Source: Pseudolabrys sp963742345
Lineage (GTDB): Bacteria > Pseudomonadota > Alphaproteobacteria > Rhizobiales > Xanthobacteraceae
Reading direction: 5' to 3'
DNA length: 64,000 bases
Assembly: GCA_963742345.1 (NCBI GenBank)
Contig: CAVULO010000011.1
Span: 186,001-250,000, forward strand
Part shown: positions 43,423 through 51,884 of the stretch, one piece after another
Layout of the letters: each line of letters starts with the position of its first letter
Numbering within the stretch: the first letter of the stretch is position 1
Made by a program: the position numbers and the translations under genes
The notes under the pieces: model-generated
The model's database searches: none
Seen by the model: only the letters and a program-made list of their open reading frames with translations
Told to the model about the DNA's origin: nothing

Positions 43423-44193
43423 TCAACTGCCGTGCGCAAGATCGGCAAGAACACCTTCGATGTAGCCGACAAACGTACCCATCATCGTGCCGATCACCAG
43501 CAGCAGGAGCAGCAATCCGAGCAGGATCGACAGCGGCAGGCCAATGAAGAAGACCTGCATTTGGGGTATCAGTCGCGACAATACGCCGAGACCGAGATTG
43601 AATAGCAACCCGAATACAAGGAACGGCGCCGAGAGCTGAACGCCAATGCGGAAGGCGGTGGCGATGATACGCGTCATGTGCTGCGCCGCGTCGCCCATTA
43701 GCGGTAGCTCGCCCGGCTGGAAGATCGTGTAGCTGTCATTCATTGCCGCGATCGCCAGATGGTGCAGGTCGGTGGCGAAAACCAGCGCGACGCCGAGCAC
43801 GGTCAGGAAGTTGCCGACCAGAAGGCCCTGTTGATTCTGGGTCGGATCGACAGCGGTGACAAAGCCCAAGCCCAACTGCTGGGCGACGATCGATCCGGTG
43901 ATCTGTAGTGCCGAAATCGCCAACCGTGCGGTGAGACCCAGGACTGCGCCGATGACCAGTTCCTGGAACAGCAGTACGAGCACCGGGCCGAAGGTCTTGA
44001 GGTCGACGGTATAGGCCTTCTGGTGCGCCGGGAGGAGGATGGCGGTAAGCACCAGCGCGATGGTGAGACGGACCCGTGACGGCACGCTCAACTCGCCCAC
44101 GCCAGGCATCAGCATGACCATGGCGCCTACTCTTGCGAACGTAAGAAGGAATGCGGTCGCAACCGCCGGCAAGAACGAGATGTCGACCCGCAT
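43423..44193 (-). CDS. fliR: Flagellar export protein FliR
   Basis: A 256-residue protein with six or more membrane helices; part of the FliPQR export gate. Family parts are FLLTFARVGAMVMLMPGVGE near 15-35, ALVLVLLFQELVIGAVLGLTAR, and the long polar-hydrophobic SGDLHHLAIAAMNDSY-like middle. It lies 9 bases after fliQ and 12 before flhB, so these are co-transcribed. The C-terminus GTMMGTFVGYIEGVLADL is present and complete. Confidence 0.94.
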   Translation of the reverse strand: MRVDISFLPAVATAFLLTFARVGAMVMLMPGVGELSVPSRVRLTIALVLTAILLPAHQKAYTVDLKTFGPVLVLLFQELVIGAVLGLTARLAISALQITGSIVAQQLGLGFVTAVDPTQNQQGLLVGNFLTVLGVALVFATDLHHLAIAAMNDSYTIFQPGELPLMGDAAQHMTRIIATAFRIGVQLSAPFLVFGLLFNLGLGVLSRLIPQMQVFFIGLPLSILLGLLLLLLVIGTMMGTFVGYIEGVLADLAHGS

Positions 44194-44202
44194 TGTGGGT
44201 GC

Positions 44203-44466
44203 CTAGCCGCTGACGATACGCGCCGCGATCCGCAACATTTCGGCGTGCATTTTCTCCGCCATGAACGGCAGCGCGATAAGTAGTGAAATGAAGATCGCCA
44301 GAATTTTTGGTACGAAGGCGATGGTCATTTCCTGGATTTGCGTGAGAGCCTGCAACAGCGAAATCGCCACGCCGACCGCAAGCCCGACGAGCATCACCGG
44401 GCTGGAGACAACGATCAGCGTAAATATCGCATCGCGGGAAACGTCGAGAACTTCGGGACCGGTCAT
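44203..44466 (-). CDS. fliQ: Flagellar export protein FliQ
   Basis: An 87-residue protein with two membrane helices, VVSSPVMLVGLAVGVAISLLQ and FVPKILAIFISLLIALPFM, joined by ALTQIQEMTIAFVPK, the family signature (QxQExTLxFVPK). FliQ forms part of the FliPQR gate. It sits between fliE and fliR in the usual rhizobial order. Confidence 0.95.
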   Translation of the reverse strand: MTGPEVLDVSRDAIFTLIVVSSPVMLVGLAVGVAISLLQALTQIQEMTIAFVPKILAIFISLLIALPFMAEKMHAEMLRIAARIVSG

Positions 44467-44478
44467 GTCGATTAATGC

Positions 44479-44805
44479 CTAGATCGGCATCTTCATGATG
44501 TCTTCGTACGCCGCGATGACACGATCGCGCACGGCAACCACGGCATCGATGGCAACCTCGGTTTCAGAAACCGCGGTGACAACATCGACGATATTGGCTT
44601 TGCCGTTGGCCGCTGCGCGCGTCTGCGCATCGGACTTGCGGCCCATTTCGGCGACCGAACCGATCGCCTCCTTGAGCACGGAGGCAAAGCTCGTATCGCC
44701 GGCCCCCTCGGCACCGGACTGGCGACCAAGGGCGAGTGCACCGGAGTCGGACGCGATACGTGCAACACTGGCATAGGCGCTGGCAGCAGCGAGCGGTGTG
44801 GCCAT
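44479..44805 (-). CDS. fliE: Flagellar hook-basal body protein FliE
   Basis: A 108-residue protein joining the MS ring/export gate to the rod. The family's C-terminal helices are recognised by ANIVDVVTAVSETEVAIDAVVAVRDRVIAAYEDIMKMPI, with the closing 'AYxxIMxMxI'. The N-terminal part is Ala/Ser-rich and variable. It lies 15 bases after flgC. Confidence 0.92.
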   Translation of the reverse strand: MATPLAAASAYASVARIASDSGALALGRQSGAEGAGDTSFASVLKEAIGSVAEMGRKSDAQTRAAANGKANIVDVVTAVSETEVAIDAVVAVRDRVIAAYEDIMKMPI

Positions 44806-44820
44806 GGTGATTTACACCTT

Positions 44821-45231
44821 TCAGGCTTTGAGGATGTCGATGGTGCGTTGAATCATTCGCCGGGTGGCGCTGATGACGTTGATATTGGCCTCGTAGGAGC
44901 GCTGGGCATCGCGCATGTCGGTCATTTCGATCAGAGGATTGACGTTGGGGTATTTGACGTTGCCGTTACTGTCGGCAGAGGGATGACCCGGTTCGTATTT
45001 CAGCCGGAAGGCGGAACTGTCGGTCTGCACCTTGCCAAGCTGCACCAGTTGAGTGTCTAGGCTGCGATCGAGTTCGCTGCGAAAGGTCGGGATCTTGCGC
45101 CGATAGGGGTCGCCGCCCGGCCGCTGCGGCGTCGAGTCGGCATTGGCGATGTTTTCCGAAATGACTCGCATGCGTCCGGCCTGTGCGCGCAGGCCGGAAG
45201 CTGCGATCGTCAGTGTCTTTAAGAAATCCAT
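44821..45231 (-). CDS. flgC: Flagellar basal-body rod protein FlgC
   Basis: A 136-residue proximal rod protein. The N-terminal rod motif ASGLRAQAGRMRVISENIANADST and the C-terminal DMRDAQRSYEANINVISATR helix are the hallmark ends that form the axial coiled domain. The frame is open upstream within flgB, but the conserved MDFLKTLTIAASGL start is at 45231. It lies 28 bases after flgB. Confidence 0.95.
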   Translation of the reverse strand: MDFLKTLTIAASGLRAQAGRMRVISENIANADSTPQRPGGDPYRRKIPTFRSELDRSLDTQLVQLGKVQTDSSAFRLKYEPGHPSADSNGNVKYPNVNPLIEMTDMRDAQRSYEANINVISATRRMIQRTIDILKA

Positions 45232-45259
45232 CGTTGCCCTCCTCCCGGCCCTTGGCCGC

Positions 45260-45670
45260 TTAGCGCTTGCCGAGCGCAGTCTTGATGAGATTGAGGCTGC
45301 GCGTGTAGAGCGCCGTCGCCGTCTGGAAGTCCATCTGGTTGGCAGCAACCTTCATCATCTCTTCCTCGAGGTTCACGGCATTCCCGGCGGGGCGAACCTC
45401 GAAGGTGGGTGAACTGCCGTTTCGGTACGGCGATTGGCTCAAGCCGACACCCTCGATATGGCTATCCGCCGTGCGTGTGAGCGAAACGGGAGTGAGCGTG
45501 CCGGAAGCAGCGAGCGGGGCTTCGTCGAACTTCAGCGGCGCGAGATCGCGCGCACGGAACTGGGGCGTGTCGGAATTCGATACGTTTTCGGCAAGCACCC
45601 GCTGCCGCGCCTGAGCCCAATCGAGACGGGTGCGAAGCATGGACAGGATCGGAATGTCGCCAATAGCCAT
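45260..45670 (-). CDS. flgB: Flagellar basal-body rod protein FlgB
   Basis: A 136-residue proximal rod protein, first gene of the operon. The N-terminal motif WAQARQRVLAENVSNSDTPQFRARDL is typical of FlgB, and the C-terminus has VNLEEEMMKVAANQMDFQTATALY. The start at MAIGDIPIL (45670) fits the family better than the ATG 16 codons upstream. The 294 bases to the divergent fliO contain no gene; they should hold promoters for both directions, but I see no clear consensus. Confidence 0.95.
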   Translation of the reverse strand: MAIGDIPILSMLRTRLDWAQARQRVLAENVSNSDTPQFRARDLAPLKFDEAPLAASGTLTPVSLTRTADSHIEGVGLSQSPYRNGSSPTFEVRPAGNAVNLEEEMMKVAANQMDFQTATALYTRSLNLIKTALGKR

Positions 45671-45964
45671 CGCCAGCTCTCCCAAAAAACCCCGCCGTGG
45701 CGTTGCCGCGATAGGCATACGCTGCGTCGCGCTAGGCAGACTTTGCCGGGCGTATGGTTAAGGGCTGGTAAAAAATAGGGAGGGAACGAGTTGCGGAGGC
45801 AGGTATTACCAGCGTAAATGGCTCGAAAATCGGGGCTGACCGCAAAATGCCACTATATTTGTTAATGCTCTGTTAGTATTCAGGGCGGCAAATTGTGCCT
45901 GGCCGATTAACCATTTGAGCGATTCTCGCCGGATGAGTAACAGCATGAAGAACGGAGCGCATTG

Positions 45965-46942
45965 ATGTTCGAGACCTTGTTCGGCTCGGAAATGCCGCTT
46001 GCTGCCCGGTTCTTCATCGCCTTTTTGGTTGTGCTGGCGCTGATCGGACTGACCGCGTGGTTGGTGCGGCGCTTCGGCGCAAATCGTCTCGGAACAACCG
46101 CCCGCGGACGTCAGCCGCGGCTGGCAGTGATCGATGCAGCGACGGTCGACGGACGCCGACGCCTTGTGCTGATCCGCCGGGACAATGTCGAGCATCTTCT
46201 CATGATCGGCGGGCCCACCGATCTGGTGGTGGAACCTAATATCGTGCGCGTTGTTGGCGCGCGTGAAGTTGCACGCGAGCCGGCGCGAGCCGGCGCTCCT
46301 GCTGAAACCGCCGCGCGCGCTTCCCCGACGATTGAAAACGGCTGGCCGCTGCAGCCGGCGGGCGAACCCGCCTCCGTTCCGTCACCCCGGCCGTACCGCA
46401 CGGCTGCAACTGAAGAGCCTTGGCTCCCGCCGGAGCCAGGCGCACGTGCGCGCCCGGCTGACAGCCTCACCGGCCTTGCCGCCGAATTGTCGACACGCCT
46501 CGGGCCGCCCGAACACGGATCTCCAGTCGTGCGCAGCGAACCGGCGCCGCGCGTGCAATCGCCGGTCGCTGAGCCAACAGCAGCGTCGCAAGCCGATCAC
46601 AATCTTGCAGAGATGGCGCAACAGCTCGAAGCAGCGCTGCGCCGCGCGCCGGCGCCGGAAGGCCGGCCACCGGTTACCGATCCGCTGGCAGGGCAATTGC
46701 ACGGGGCAGCGCCGGCCAAAGCCGGCGACATGACCGCGCGTGCACCAACGCGCGACATGAAGGCGCGCGTTGAACCGAAATTCGAGCCGAAGCCCGAGCC
46801 GAGATTCGAACCAAAGGCTGAGCCCAAATTTGACATGAAGCCCGAGCCGCGTGAGCCGGCAGCAACGCCCGGCAAGAATTTATACGAAAATCTGGAAGAG
46901 GAGATGGCCAGCTTGCTGGGCCGTCCGCCAGGAAAGACGTGA
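45965..46942 (+). CDS. fliO: Flagellar protein FliO with long charged C-terminal tail
   Basis: A 325-residue FliO-like protein. One membrane helix (about 15-35, FFIAFLVVLALIGLTAWLV) is followed by the small cytosolic FliO domain RLAVIDAATVDGRRRLVLIRRDN and HLLMIGGPTDLVVEPNIVR, which helps FliP assemble. The remaining 200 residues are disordered and rich in Pro/Ala/Glu, ending in EPKFEPKPEPRFEPKAEPKF-type repeats and a short helix LYENLEEEMASLLGR. FliO is usually about 100-150 residues, so the tail is an extension. It overlaps fliP by four bases. A TTG one codon upstream is an alternative start. Confidence 0.85.
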   Translation: MFETLFGSEMPLAARFFIAFLVVLALIGLTAWLVRRFGANRLGTTARGRQPRLAVIDAATVDGRRRLVLIRRDNVEHLLMIGGPTDLVVEPNIVRVVGAREVAREPARAGAPAETAARASPTIENGWPLQPAGEPASVPSPRPYRTAATEEPWLPPEPGARARPADSLTGLAAELSTRLGPPEHGSPVVRSEPAPRVQSPVAEPTAASQADHNLAEMAQQLEAALRRAPAPEGRPPVTDPLAGQLHGAAPAKAGDMTARAPTRDMKARVEPKFEPKPEPRFEPKAEPKFDMKPEPREPAATPGKNLYENLEEEMASLLGRPPGKT

Positions 46943-47694
46943 TAGCCGCTTCCGACCGCCGTGTTCGTCTTGTGACGGTGGTGGTCGGGGTAGCAGGGGT
47001 CCTCCTCGCGACGGCGCCAGCCGCCGCTCAGGACATCAGCGTTAATTTCGGACAGGGTAACGGGCTGACCGAGCGCGTGATCCAGATGATCGCGCTGCTG
47101 ACGGTGCTGTCGCTGGCGCCGTCTATCCTCGTCATGATGACGTCCTTCACACGCATCGTGGTGGTGCTGTCGCTGCTGCGCACCGCGCTCGGCACCGCGA
47201 CGGCTCCGCCCAACGCCGTCATTGTATCGCTCGCGTTGTTCTTGACCGCATTCGTGATGGGCCCCGCTCTGCAACGTGCCTACGACACAGGCGTCAGACC
47301 GCTGGTCGCAAACGAGATCACCGCCGAGCAGGCCTTCGAACGCGGTTCGCAGCCACTCCGCGCTTTCATGCAGAAGAACGTGCGAGAGAAAGACCTCAAG
47401 CTGTTCTCGGACATGTCCAAGGAAGCCGAACCGGCAAAGCCCGAGGATCTGTCGCTGCGTGTGCTGGTACCGGCTTTCATGATCTCCGAACTCAAGCGCG
47501 CATTCGAAATCGGCTTTCTGTTGTTCCTGCCATTCCTCATCATCGACCTCGTCGTAGCCTCGGTGCTGATGTCGATGGGCATGATGATGCTGCCGCCAGT
47601 CGTGGTGTCGCTGCCGTTCAAGCTCATCTTCTTCGTGCTGGTGGACGGCTGGAGCCTGGTCGCAGGTTCGCTGATCCAGAGCTACGGGGGTTAG
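46939..47694 (+). CDS. fliP: Flagellar export protein FliP
   Basis: A 251-residue core protein of the FliPQR export gate. A cleavable signal sequence (VTVVVGVAGVLLATAPAAAA-like) is followed by DISVNFGQGNGLTERVIQM, and four membrane helices carry the signatures APSILVMMTSFTRIVVVLSLLR and FLIIDLVVASVLMSMGMMML. The GTG start overlaps fliO by four bases. It stands divergent from the flgB operon and convergent with the arsenic operon. Confidence 0.96.
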   Translation: MIAASDRRVRLVTVVVGVAGVLLATAPAAAQDISVNFGQGNGLTERVIQMIALLTVLSLAPSILVMMTSFTRIVVVLSLLRTALGTATAPPNAVIVSLALFLTAFVMGPALQRAYDTGVRPLVANEITAEQAFERGSQPLRAFMQKNVREKDLKLFSDMSKEAEPAKPEDLSLRVLVPAFMISELKRAFEIGFLLFLPFLIIDLVVASVLMSMGMMMLPPVVVSLPFKLIFFVLVDGWSLVAGSLIQSYGG

Positions 47695-47707
47695 GCGCAA
47701 TACGCGC

Positions 47708-48370
47708 CTAGCGGCTCGCAGGCCAAAGAACCCGTGCGAGCAAAACGGCCGCCAACATTCCGGCGAATTGCGCCGCCATAAAAGCCATGACCCCGGCCGG
47801 GGCAATACCGGCGAAGGTATCCGATAGCGAACGGGCGATGGTCACCGCCGGATTTGCGAATGACGTCGAGGCGGTGAACCAATAAGCCGACGTAATGTAG
47901 AGGCCAACCGCAAAAGGAACGGCCGAAGGCACACGCCACAGACAGCCAAAAATCGTAAGCAGCAGCCCGAAAGTGGCAACGGCTTCGGCTAGCCATTGGC
48001 CCGCACCCGAACGAACCGTCGTCGAAATCTGCCACACGGGCAGATCAAACATCAGATGGGCGGTCCATGCGCCAACGATGGCGGCGACGACCTGAATGCT
48101 CACATAAAGTGTGGCGATCGGCCACGGAAGCTCACCGCGCAGCGCAAATGCGACACTTACGGCGGGATTAAAATGCGCGCCCGAAACGGGTCCGAACATC
48201 AGGATGATGACGGGAAGGATCGCACCGGTCGCCAGCGTATTGCACAGCAATGCCAGCGCGACATTCCCGCCGGCGAGACGTTGCGCCATGATGCCCGAGC
48301 CGACGACGGCCGCGAGCAGGAAGGCCGTGCCCAAAAACTCAGCGATGGTCTTTTGCGCAAGCGACGGCAT
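47708..48370 (-). CDS. Aquaporin/aquaglyceroporin of the arsenic operon
   Basis: A 220-residue MIP-family channel with six membrane helices and both selectivity motifs intact: HFNPAV (NPA 68-70) and FANPAV (NPA 173-175) with an Arg at 180. Linkage to arsR and arsC mirrors the Sinorhizobium meliloti ars operon, where the aquaglyceroporin AqpS lets arsenite leave the cell after ArsC reduces arsenate. No arsB/acr3 pump gene is present here, so this channel is the likely exit route. Its ATG shares one base with the arsC stop, indicating coupled translation. Symbol aqpS is likely but not asserted. Confidence 0.9.
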   Translation of the reverse strand: MPSLAQKTIAEFLGTAFLLAAVVGSGIMAQRLAGGNVALALLCNTLATGAILPVIILMFGPVSGAHFNPAVSVAFALRGELPWPIATLYVSIQVVAAIVGAWTAHLMFDLPVWQISTTVRSGAGQWLAEAVATFGLLLTIFGCLWRVPSAVPFAVGLYITSAYWFTASTSFANPAVTIARSLSDTFAGIAPAGVMAFMAAQFAGMLAAVLLARVLWPASR

Positions 48371-48897
48371 CAGCCGGACTCTTTCACCTTCGCCGTCGCG
48401 CCATCCATCCGGCCGATCTCCTTCAGCTTCGCTTGCAGGCTCAATTGATCGAGCGCGCGGATCGGCAACGCGGCGAAAACGCCGATGCGCTGCGACAGCG
48501 TCCGGTAGGCGTCCTTGAACGCGAGCGCGATTTCTGCAACCGAGCCTTCGGCCGCCGCCGGATCGGGAATGCCCCAATGCGCGGTCATCGGCTGCCCGGG
48601 CCAGAAGGGACAGGCTTCGCCGGCGGCATTGTCACAGACCGTGAAAACGAAATCGAGCGCGGGCGCACCGGGCTTGGCGAATTCATTCCATGACTTCGAG
48701 CGAAAGCGCGCTGTATCGAAACCGAGACTTTGCAACAGCCTCATTGCTTCTGGATGGACCTGACCTTTTGGCTGGCTGCCTGCACTGAAGGCCTGAAATT
48801 TTCCGAAGCCAATCTTGTTGAGTATTGCTTCGGCCATGATCGAACGCGCCGAGTTTCCGGTGCAGAGAAACAAGACATTGAATGGGTGGTCGACCAC
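48370..48897 (-). CDS. arsC: Arsenate reductase, thioredoxin-coupled type
   Basis: A 175-residue low-molecular-weight phosphatase-fold arsenate reductase. The active loop CTGNSARS starts at Cys12, and the two relay cysteines are at 88 and 96 in TVCDNAAGEACPFWPG, matching the Cys10/82/89 triad of the Staphylococcus-type enzyme that is re-reduced by thioredoxin. It has a C-terminal extension of about 35 residues beyond the core. It lies 9 bases after arsR and is fused by overlap to the aquaporin gene. Confidence 0.93.
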   Translation of the reverse strand: MVDHPFNVLFLCTGNSARSIMAEAILNKIGFGKFQAFSAGSQPKGQVHPEAMRLLQSLGFDTARFRSKSWNEFAKPGAPALDFVFTVCDNAAGEACPFWPGQPMTAHWGIPDPAAAEGSVAEIALAFKDAYRTLSQRIGVFAALPIRALDQLSLQAKLKEIGRMDGATAKVKESG

Positions 48898-48906
48898 GGC
48901 AAGTCC

Positions 48907-49257
48907 TCACGTGCACTTTTGCGCGAGCGCGCGCCGCACGGCCTTGCCCGCCTTCGGCTTGCAAAGCTCCGGACGGCCCTGGCAGCAATGATTGGTGAGA
49001 TAAGACACCAGCGAATTCATGGCCGCGAATGCCGCCGCATAGATCACCGAGCGGCCATTGCGGCGCGCCGTGACGAGGCCCGCGTCGCGCAGACGATCCA
49101 GATGGAATGTCAGTGCGTTGGGCGGTAGCCGAAGACTGGCGGCGATGTGGCCCGCCGGCATCCCTTCAGGCCCGGCTTCAACCAGAAGACGGAATACGTC
49201 GAGCCGATTATCCTGCGCCAGTGCGGCCAGAATCGCGACGGCGTCCTGCTTTTTCAT
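48907..49257 (-). CDS. arsR: ArsR-family arsenic-responsive repressor
   Basis: A 116-residue winged-helix repressor. The recognition helix region is GHIAASLRLPPNALTFHLDRLRDAGLV. Likely As(III) ligands are C-terminal cysteines 91, 92 and 99 in NHCCQGRPELC, a layout like the Acidithiobacillus ArsR (Cys-Cys near 95 and a third near 102) rather than the helix-3 cysteines of the plasmid R773 protein. Two dyads in the promoter region are good operators. It is first in the arsR-arsC-aquaporin operon. Confidence 0.92.
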   Translation of the reverse strand: MKKQDAVAILAALAQDNRLDVFRLLVEAGPEGMPAGHIAASLRLPPNALTFHLDRLRDAGLVTARRNGRSVIYAAAFAAMNSLVSYLTNHCCQGRPELCKPKAGKAVRRALAQKCT

Positions 49258-49258
49258 T

Positions 49259-49276
49259 TTTCAAGGATTATTGAAA
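49259..49276. promoter_or_regulatory. Candidate ArsR operator 1
   Basis: TTTCAA-N6-TTGAAA is a perfect dyad that lies immediately before the arsR start codon, over the ribosome-binding site and just after the candidate -10. Confidence 0.55.
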
Positions 49277-49304
49277 CGATAGACGCCGTCAAGGGACATT
49301 TCAA
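49276..49304 (-). promoter_or_regulatory. Candidate ars operon promoter
   Basis: On the minus strand TTGAAA (49304-49299) and TATCGT (49281-49276) are 17 bases apart. Operator 2 covers the -35 and operator 1 starts at the -10, which is a classic repressible layout. Confidence 0.55.
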
Positions 49305-49317
49305 TTTTTGCTGAAAT
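49298..49317. promoter_or_regulatory. Candidate ArsR operator 2
   Basis: ATTTCA-N8-TGAAAT is a dyad with the same TTCA/TGAA half-sites as operator 1. It overlaps the candidate -35 hexamer. Confidence 0.5.
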
Positions 49318-49363
49318 ATCGTTCTATCCCCGCAGAAAGCGCACTTTCCCCCGGCCCGCGCAA

Positions 49364-50179
49364 TCAAATGATCGCGTGACGGATCTTGGCCGATACCCAT
49401 TCGCTGACGATTACGGTGCCGATGATGACGAGCAGGATCAGCGAAACCTGCGTCCAGTAAAGCTGTGTGATCGCAGCGTTGAGCTCAAGCCCGATGCCGC
49501 CGGCGCCGACCAGGCCAAGCACGGTCGACTTGCGGATATTGATGTCCCAGCGGAATACCGAAATGCCGGCAAAAGCTGGCAGCACCTGCGGCACGATCCC
49601 GTAAGCCGTCACCTGCGCGCCGGAGGCACCCGTTGCGCGCACGGCTTCGACCTGGCCCTCGTCGATTTCCTCAATCGCCTCGTAAAGCAGCTTGGCGCAG
49701 AAGCCGATCGAGCGCAGCGCAATCGCAATGATGCCCGCGAACACGCCGGGGCCGATAATCGTGACCAGCATTAGCGCCCAGATCAGTGCATTGATCGAGC
49801 GCGACGAAACGATGATGAACAGCGCGATCGGGCGCACCACGCTGAGGCTTGGCGTGGTGTTGCGCGCCGCGCAATAGGCGACCGGGATTCCGAGCACCAC
49901 AGCGACAGCCGTGCCGATCGTGGCAATATTGATCGTGTCCCAGATTGGCCGGCCAAGTGCGCGGATGTAAAGCCAATCGGGCGGGACCATGCGCACGGCG
50001 AGGTCGCCTGCCTGCTGCGGGGCATCCAAGACGAAAGCCCAGATGGTCTTGTCGGAAATGAGCTGGAAGCAGCCGACAAACAGGGCAGCGGCGAACAACC
50101 AGGCCGACCAGATCATCAGTTGCGTGCGAGTTTCACGCCGCCGCCACGTCCGTGCCTGGGCCGGGATTGTTGCCATCAT
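49364..50179 (-). CDS. phnE: Phosphonate-type ABC transporter permease (PhnE), second copy
   Basis: A 271-residue inner-membrane permease of the PhnE family with about six helices. The ABC-permease coupling motif is EAIEEIDEGQVEAVRATGASGAQV (EA-x-RA-x-G type) and the family feature SVFRWDINIRKSTVLGLVGAGGIG follows. The ATG at 50179 overlaps the stop of the first phnE by four bases; the frame is open 13 codons upstream. With the other phnE it should form the heterodimeric membrane channel of the importer. Confidence 0.92.
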   Translation of the reverse strand: MMATIPAQARTWRRRETRTQLMIWSAWLFAAALFVGCFQLISDKTIWAFVLDAPQQAGDLAVRMVPPDWLYIRALGRPIWDTINIATIGTAVAVVLGIPVAYCAARNTTPSLSVVRPIALFIIVSSRSINALIWALMLVTIIGPGVFAGIIAIALRSIGFCAKLLYEAIEEIDEGQVEAVRATGASGAQVTAYGIVPQVLPAFAGISVFRWDINIRKSTVLGLVGAGGIGLELNAAITQLYWTQVSLILLVIIGTVIVSEWVSAKIRHAII

Positions 50180-50985
50180 TGCACCCAGCGCCGCAAATAA
50201 CCGGAGCCGTATTCGCACAGCATCACGATGGCGATAATCACAATGATAATGGCGGCAGCGGAATCGAATTCATAGCGGTCGAAAGCGGTATTGAGTGTCG
50301 CGCCGATGCCGCCGCCGCCGACAATGCCGATCACCGCGGATTCACGGAAATTGATATCAAAGCGGTAGAGGCCGAGCCCGATCATGCGCGGCATCACCTG
50401 CGGCTGCACGCCATAATTGATCCACTGCAGCCAGCTTGCGCCCGATGCCCGCACCGCTTCCGCCTGGCTCGCGTCGGTGTCCTCGATGTCTTCGGCGAGC
50501 AGCTTGCCGTAGAAGCCGATGGTCGCGAAAGACAGCGTCACGACGCCGGCAAAAGGCCCGAAGCCGAACAGCTTGACGAAAAAGATCGCGAGAATGATTT
50601 CCTGGAAGCTGCGTGACACCGCAAGCACGGCGCGGCAGAAATAATAGACCGGCGCCGGCGCGATATTTTTTGCCGCTCCGATGCCGACCGGAATTGAAAG
50701 AGCGATACCAACCACGGTCGAAACGACCGTCATCCATAGGCTTTCTGCAATGCCCTCGGCGATTTCGTCCCAGCGGCTGACAAAATCGGGCGGGAAAAAT
50801 GCCGACAGGAACGCAGCGCCGCGCGGCAGCCCCTCCCACACGCGCGTCCAGTTCACCGGCGTCGTTTGGAACACCAGCGCGAGATAAATCGCAGCCCCGA
50901 TTGCCAGCGTCCAGCGCAGCCAGGCTGATCTTATCAGCGGCGGTTTTTTCCATTGGCGGGGCGCGGCGGTGGTGGCAACACTCAT
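50176..50985 (-). CDS. phnE: Phosphonate-type ABC transporter permease (PhnE), first copy
   Basis: A 269-residue permease with the same layout as its partner: coupling motif EDIEDTDASQAEAVRASGASW and LYRFDINFRESAVIGIVGGGGIG. The two PhnE proteins are paralogues, which is common when the transporter uses a heterodimer. A TTG three codons upstream (50994) has a nearer GGAG and is an alternative start. It lies 13-22 bases after phnC. Confidence 0.92.
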   Translation of the reverse strand: MSVATTAAPRQWKKPPLIRSAWLRWTLAIGAAIYLALVFQTTPVNWTRVWEGLPRGAAFLSAFFPPDFVSRWDEIAEGIAESLWMTVVSTVVGIALSIPVGIGAAKNIAPAPVYYFCRAVLAVSRSFQEIILAIFFVKLFGFGPFAGVVTLSFATIGFYGKLLAEDIEDTDASQAEAVRASGASWLQWINYGVQPQVMPRMIGLGLYRFDINFRESAVIGIVGGGGIGATLNTAFDRYEFDSAAAIIIVIIAIVMLCEYGSGYLRRWVQ

Positions 50986-51007
50986 GAGAAACAACTCGCT
51001 CCGCCCC

Positions 51008-51859
51008 TCACGTCAGCCCCGCCAGGCGATTGCGGTCCGGGAGAGGCGCTTCGAAAGGCACCACATTGTCCTCATCCGCCTCCCCGGCCTGCTCGTCGAC
51101 CTTGCGGATGGTCGCCGACCAGTCCTCTTCGCCATAAATCGACGTGAGCACGGCCGGCGTCAGCTCGTCGGGCGGGCCATCATAAACGATCTCGCCGAGG
51201 CGCAGGCCGACGATGCGCTCGGCAAACATCTGCGCCAGCATGACGTCATGGATATTGATGATTGCGGAGAGCTTGCGCTCGCTACACAGCTCCTTGATCA
51301 GCCGCATGATCTGCCGCGACGTTTTCGGGTCGAGCGATGCGGTCGGCTCGTCGACAAGCAGCAGTTCGGGATCCTGAATCAATGCTCGGCAGATGCCGAC
51401 GCGCTGCCGCTGCCCGCCGGAGAGTTCGTCGGCACGCTTGTCGGCCATATGATCGAGGCCGACGCGTTCGAGCAGGCGGAACGCCTCGTCAATATCGGAT
51501 TGCGGAAAACGCCGCAGCCAGCTTTGCCAGAAGCCGACATATCCGAGCCGGCCGGTAAGCACATTCTCCATCACCGAGAGCCGTTCCACCAGCGCGTATT
51601 CCTGGAAGATCATGCCGACGCGCCGGCGCACGCGGCGCAATTCGGCGCTGCCGAGTTTGACGATGTCGACGTCGTTGAGCGCGATTGAGCCCGAGGTCGG
51701 CTCGACCAACCGATTGATGCAGCGGATGACCGTGGACTTGCCGGCGCCCGAAGGGCCGATCAACGCCATGACTTGACCATCAGGCACATCGATATCGATG
51801 CCCTTGAGCGCCAGGTCGCCCGTGCGATAGCGCTTGGTCAGACCTTTGATGCGCAGCAT
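51008..51859 (-). CDS. phnC: Phosphonate-type ABC transporter ATP-binding protein (PhnC)
   Basis: A 283-residue ATPase. Walker A GPSGAGKSTVIR lies at about 36-47, the Q-loop in MIFQEYALVERLSV, the ABC signature LSGGQRQRVGICRAL near 146 and Walker B LLLVDEPTASLDP near 165. The sequence EPTSGSIALNDVDIVKLG and NVLTGRLGYV are typical of PhnC. The gene lies between phnD and the two phnE genes. Confidence 0.94.
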   Translation of the reverse strand: MLRIKGLTKRYRTGDLALKGIDIDVPDGQVMALIGPSGAGKSTVIRCINRLVEPTSGSIALNDVDIVKLGSAELRRVRRRVGMIFQEYALVERLSVMENVLTGRLGYVGFWQSWLRRFPQSDIDEAFRLLERVGLDHMADKRADELSGGQRQRVGICRALIQDPELLLVDEPTASLDPKTSRQIMRLIKELCSERKLSAIINIHDVMLAQMFAERIVGLRLGEIVYDGPPDELTPAVLTSIYGEEDWSATIRKVDEQAGEADEDNVVPFEAPLPDRNRLAGLT

Positions 51860-51884
51860 TCGTGGCCCCTGCGGCTGCGCATGC

